Part shown: piece by piece, positions 60,890 to 64,000 of the stretch
How the letters are laid out: every line of letters starts with the position of its first letter
Numbering within the stretch: position 1 is the first letter of the stretch
DNA from: Neocallimastix lanati (nom. inval.)
Lineage: Eukaryota; Neocallimastigomycota; Neocallimastigomycetes; Neocallimastigales; Neocallimastigaceae
DNA: 64,000 nt
NCBI GenBank assembly: GCA_016946835.1
Contig: JACVTC010000101.1
Span: forward strand, 222,501 to 286,500
Reading direction: 5' to 3'
Program-made: the position numbers and the translations under genes
Notes under the pieces: generated by a model
The model's database searches: none
Told to the model about the DNA's origin: nothing
The model's input: only the letters and a program-made list of their open reading frames with translations

Positions 60890-63283
60890 ATGAGATTATC
60901 TACTATTTTATCTACCGTTTCTATTCTTTTCGCTTCTAAGACTTTAGCTATGTCTTGGGAAGAAGCTGATAAAAAAGCAAGAAAATGGTGTGAAGATTTA
61001 ACAAATGAAGAAAAAATAGCTATCGTCACTGGTAGAGAAAATATGACTGGTGTTTGTGTCGGTTCTATTGATCCAATTGAAAGAAAAGGTTTCAAGGGTC
61101 TTTGTCTTCAAGATGGTCCTGCTGGTGTAAGATTTGCTAATGGTACTGCTACTTCTTGGCAAGCCGCTATCAATACTGCTGCTACTTTCGATAGAACTTT
61201 ATTATATAAGGTTGGTGAAGCTCAAGGTAACGAGTTTTACCAAAGAGGTATTAATGTTGCTTTAGCTCCAGCTATGAATATTCAACGTGCTCCAGCTGCA
61301 GGAAGAATTTGGGAAAGTTATGGTGAAGATCCTTTCCTTGCTGGTCAATGTGGTATTGAAGTTATTAAAGGTATGCAATCTAAAGGTGTTATTGCTACCG
61401 CTAAGCATTACATTGGTAATGATCAAGAAAATAATCGTGGAGCTTCATCTTCAAATATTCCAGAACAAGCTCTTTGGGAAGTTTATATGGAACCATTCTA
61501 TCGTGCTGTTAATGATGCTTCCGTTGATGCCATTATGTCTTCTTATAATGCTATCAATGGAACTTATGCTGTTCAAAATAAAAGACTTTTGACTGATTAT
61601 TTAAAAGGAAAATTAGAATTCCAAGGTTTTGTAATGTCAGATTGGTGGTCAATTTATGATGTTGAAAAGAGTTTCGGAGCTGGAATGGATATGAATATGC
61701 CAGGTGGTAAATATTGGGGTCCAGATTATGTTGGTGATAGTTTCTGGGGTGAACATATTCAAGAATGTATTGATAAAGATATTTTCCCTCAAGAAAGATT
61801 AGATGATGCTGTATTACGTATTATTCGTTCATTATATAAAGCAGAACAAATGGATGATTATCCAGATGTTAATTTATATGTTGAAACTAATACTAAAGAA
61901 AATACGGCACTTAATAGAAAAGTTGGAGCTGATAGTAATGTTTTATTAAAGAATGATGATGCTATTCTTCCAATTAAGAAAACTAATAAAATAAAGAAGA
62001 TAGCAGTTATTGGTAAAGATTCTATGCCAGCTAAATTCTGTTCTGATTTAGGATGTGCTGATGGTACTCTTCCTCTTGGTTGGGGTTCTGGTACTACCGA
62101 TTTCAAATATATTGTTGATCCTCTTTCTGCTATCAGTAAGAGAGCAAAGAAAGAAGATATTGAAGTTGTTAGTTATGGAAAAGATGATGCTAAAGGAGGA
62201 GCTGAAGCTGCTAAAGATGCCGATTTAGCTATTGTTTTCGTTCAAGCCGATTCTGGTGAAGAATATATTACAGTTGAAGGAAACAAAGGAGATCGTCAAA
62301 GTTTAGATTTATGGCATGATGGAAATGAATTAATTGATGCAGTTGCTTCTGCTAATAAGAATACTATTGTTGTTATTCATGCTCCAGGACCTGTTAATGT
62401 TCCATTCTTAGATAAAGTTAAAGGTATTGTATTCGCAGGTATGCCAGGTCAAGAAAGTGGTAATGCTATCACCGATGTTTTATTCGGAGATGTTAATCCA
62501 TCTGGTCATTTACCATACACTTGGGCTCCTCGTGAAGATTATCCAACCGATGTTAAATATGATGCAGCTCTTCAAGGAGGAGGTGAAGAAAAAACTCAAT
62601 ATGATTATGATGAAGGATTATTTGTTGGATATCGTTGGTTCGATAAGAAAGGAATTGAACCAACCTTCGCTTTTGGATATGGTTTATCTTACACCACTTT
62701 TGAATATTCTGATTTAAAAGTTGAAATGAAAGAAGATGGACTTCATGTTTCAGTAACTGTTACTAATACCGGATCAGTTGCAGGAGCAGCAGTTCCAATG
62801 ATTTTCCTTTCATTCCCAGATGTTGTTAAAGATTATCCATCTCGTTTATTCAAAGGATTTGATAAGATGATGTTAGAAGCAGGAGAAAGTAAAACTACTA
62901 AAATCTTTATTGATAATCATGATCTTTCCTACTTTGATGTTGAATCTATGAAATTTGTTAAACCAGAAGAAGGAGAATACACAGTTTTTGCTGGATCTAA
63001 TGCCCGAGATTTACCACTTAAAGTAAATGTTTCTGCTAATGCTGGAGAAACTGGAGAAGCAGGTGAAGATAACAATGAATCAGATGCTGAAGAAGATATT
63101 GGAGATCTTCCAGAAAACGATGATGTTAAAGAAGTTGATGAAGACAGTAATGATGAAGAAGCTGAAACTGAAGCTGCTGAAGAAGAAGAATCTTCAAATG
63201 AAACTGAAAAGAATACTACTGAAGTCAAAAAGCCTGTTAAAACTAGAACTATTAGAAAATGCATTATCAAAAAGAAGAATTAA
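60890..63283 (+). CDS. Secreted GH3 beta-glucosidase with acidic C-terminal tail
   Basis: A 797-residue glycoside hydrolase family 3 enzyme, expected to hydrolyse beta-1,4-linked glucose from cellobiose and short cellodextrins outside the cell. Residues 1-20 are a signal peptide (SILFASKTLA). The N-terminal barrel domain (about 25-310) has LQDGPAGVRF, GRIWESYGEDPFLAG, KHYIGNDQENNR and FVMSDWWS, with Asp251 as the expected nucleophile. The alpha/beta sandwich (about 345-560) has VEGNKGDRQSLDLW and AGMPGQESGNA, where Glu522 is the expected acid/base by analogy with fungal GH3 enzymes. FAFGYGLSYTTFEYSDL starts the fibronectin-III-like domain (about 600-715). The tail (about 720-775) is strongly Asp/Glu-rich and ends in a basic KKPVKTRTIRKCIIKKKN stretch. 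No dockerin is present, so it is probably free or wall-associated rather than in the cellulosome. Single exon, GC-richer than surroundings. Confidence 0.96.
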   Translation: MRLSTILSTVSILFASKTLAMSWEEADKKARKWCEDLTNEEKIAIVTGRENMTGVCVGSIDPIERKGFKGLCLQDGPAGVRFANGTATSWQAAINTAATFDRTLLYKVGEAQGNEFYQRGINVALAPAMNIQRAPAAGRIWESYGEDPFLAGQCGIEVIKGMQSKGVIATAKHYIGNDQENNRGASSSNIPEQALWEVYMEPFYRAVNDASVDAIMSSYNAINGTYAVQNKRLLTDYLKGKLEFQGFVMSDWWSIYDVEKSFGAGMDMNMPGGKYWGPDYVGDSFWGEHIQECIDKDIFPQERLDDAVLRIIRSLYKAEQMDDYPDVNLYVETNTKENTALNRKVGADSNVLLKNDDAILPIKKTNKIKKIAVIGKDSMPAKFCSDLGCADGTLPLGWGSGTTDFKYIVDPLSAISKRAKKEDIEVVSYGKDDAKGGAEAAKDADLAIVFVQADSGEEYITVEGNKGDRQSLDLWHDGNELIDAVASANKNTIVVIHAPGPVNVPFLDKVKGIVFAGMPGQESGNAITDVLFGDVNPSGHLPYTWAPREDYPTDVKYDAALQGGGEEKTQYDYDEGLFVGYRWFDKKGIEPTFAFGYGLSYTTFEYSDLKVEMKEDGLHVSVTVTNTGSVAGAAVPMIFLSFPDVVKDYPSRLFKGFDKMMLEAGESKTTKIFIDNHDLSYFDVESMKFVKPEEGEYTVFAGSNARDLPLKVNVSANAGETGEAGEDNNESDAEEDIGDLPENDDVKEVDEDSNDEEAETEAAEEEESSNETEKNTTEVKKPVKTRTIRKCIIKKKN

Positions 63284-63829
63284 ATGGATTAATAATAAAA
63301 AAAAATTATAAAAATTAAATATAGAATTACATTATATATATAAAACGAATTAAAAAATGTATATATAATGTATATATAATATATATATATATAACCACTA
63401 AAACATATTAGAGAATATATGTTTATTTATATTTTACTATATGTTTAAATATAAAAATTTTTTTATAAAAATTTATATATATATAAATAAAAATAAATTA
63501 TTATTTTGACTATTATAAAGTTAGAATAAGTAATATTAAATAATAAATAATAAATAGTAAAAATATTGAAAATAAATTCATTTTTTACTAAATATATTAA
63601 TTAGTAATACAAAAAAATTTTTTTTTAAAAATTATTAAAAGAACTACAAACAGTGACATTTAAAGATAGTAAATAATTAAATAATATAAATATATATATT
63701 TTTCAATGTAATAATTTGAAATAAAAAAAAATTAAAAAATAAAATTTACCAATATATTTTTTAAAAAAAAAAAAATATATATTTTATAAATTTTAAAATT
63801 AATATATCAATAATAGTATATGGGATTAA
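63284..63829. other. 3' flank of the beta-glucosidase gene
   Basis: AT-rich with TATATA tracts; no gene. AATAAA-like sequences are too frequent in this composition to name a polyadenylation site. Confidence 0.5.
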
Positions 63830-64000
63830 AAATATTGAAATATGGTTTTAAAAATATTGGTATAAATGTGGTAGTGTTGCATTCCGGAAAGTTATCTTTT
63901 AGAAAATGTGGCTTTTTAAAATTTTAATAAATGAGTAAATAATTAAATTAATAAATAAATAATTTTAATAAATAATATCAAATTAGAGTTTAATATTTTT
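63830..64000 (+). repeat. Copy of the dispersed GTTRCATTTC repeat, cut by the window edge
   Basis: Contains TTAAAAATATTG, GGTAGTGTTGCATTCCGGAAA, GAAAATGTGGCTTTTTAAAA, TTTTAATAAATAATATCAAA and TTAGAGTTTAATATT, the same block order as the two copies at 33202-33492. Confidence 0.75.

Noticed and set aside
60808-63311. Several frames overlapping the GH3 gene on both strands
   Set aside because: Shadows of the long GH3 reading frame, which has full family motifs.

Overview
The window looks like nuclear DNA of an anaerobic gut fungus (Neocallimastigomycota). The reasons are extreme A+T content with long poly-A, poly-T and AAT/TAA microsatellites between genes, short AT-rich GT-AG introns, Asn-rich proteins encoded by AAT runs, a secreted GH3 beta-glucosidase, and plant-style LRR surface proteins. 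The lineage is inferred from these features, not from a database match. No tRNA or rRNA gene was seen.

Layout. 0-4 kb: a 5'-truncated LINE insertion with poly-A and target-site duplication, then a decayed minus-strand coding remnant. 4.8-5.9 kb: a terminal-inverted-repeat element and a local duplication. 6.77-7.64 kb: a secreted, probably GPI-anchored cysteine-rich protein. 8.34-11.48 kb: a second LINE, truncated inside its endonuclease domain and again flanked by a target-site duplication. 11.57-12.32 kb: a small MITE-like element and an open fragment of LINE reverse transcriptase. 13.7-14.6 kb: two minisatellites and a TAA microsatellite. 15.1-23.6 kb: three Hsp70-family genes in tandem: one intact but without an EEVD tail, one with a degenerate ATPase and the substrate-binding beta domain replaced by repeated lid-like helical modules, and one frameshifted copy. 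24.5-31.0 kb: a decayed and an intact copy of an LRR single-pass membrane protein gene; the intact one has seven exons, several coding exactly one LRR. 31-42 kb: no convincing protein gene, but a compositionally distinct ~500 bp island at 35.47-35.97 kb that could be a structured RNA gene. 42.1-44.0 kb: a two-exon multi-pass membrane protein. 45-47.9 kb: shattered LINE copies. 49.6-50.3 kb (minus): a protein with a chitin-binding-like module and a DM9 (DUF3421) lectin-like region. 55.4-56.2 kb (minus): a SAM-dependent methyltransferase. 57.1-57.8 kb: a decayed MULE-type transposase. 60.9-63.3 kb: the secreted GH3 beta-glucosidase. A dispersed repeat with a GTTRCATTTC core recurs across the window.

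There is no operon logic. The secreted GH3 enzyme, the GPI-type protein and the LRR protein belong to the cell surface and secretome. The DM9 protein and the methyltransferase look cytosolic. The Hsp70 and LRR loci each pair an intact gene with a decaying copy, so local tandem duplication followed by decay, together with LINE activity, has shaped this stretch. The most unusual items are the pseudo-Hsp70 with repeated lid modules, the 35.5 kb island, and the one-repeat-per-exon LRR gene.
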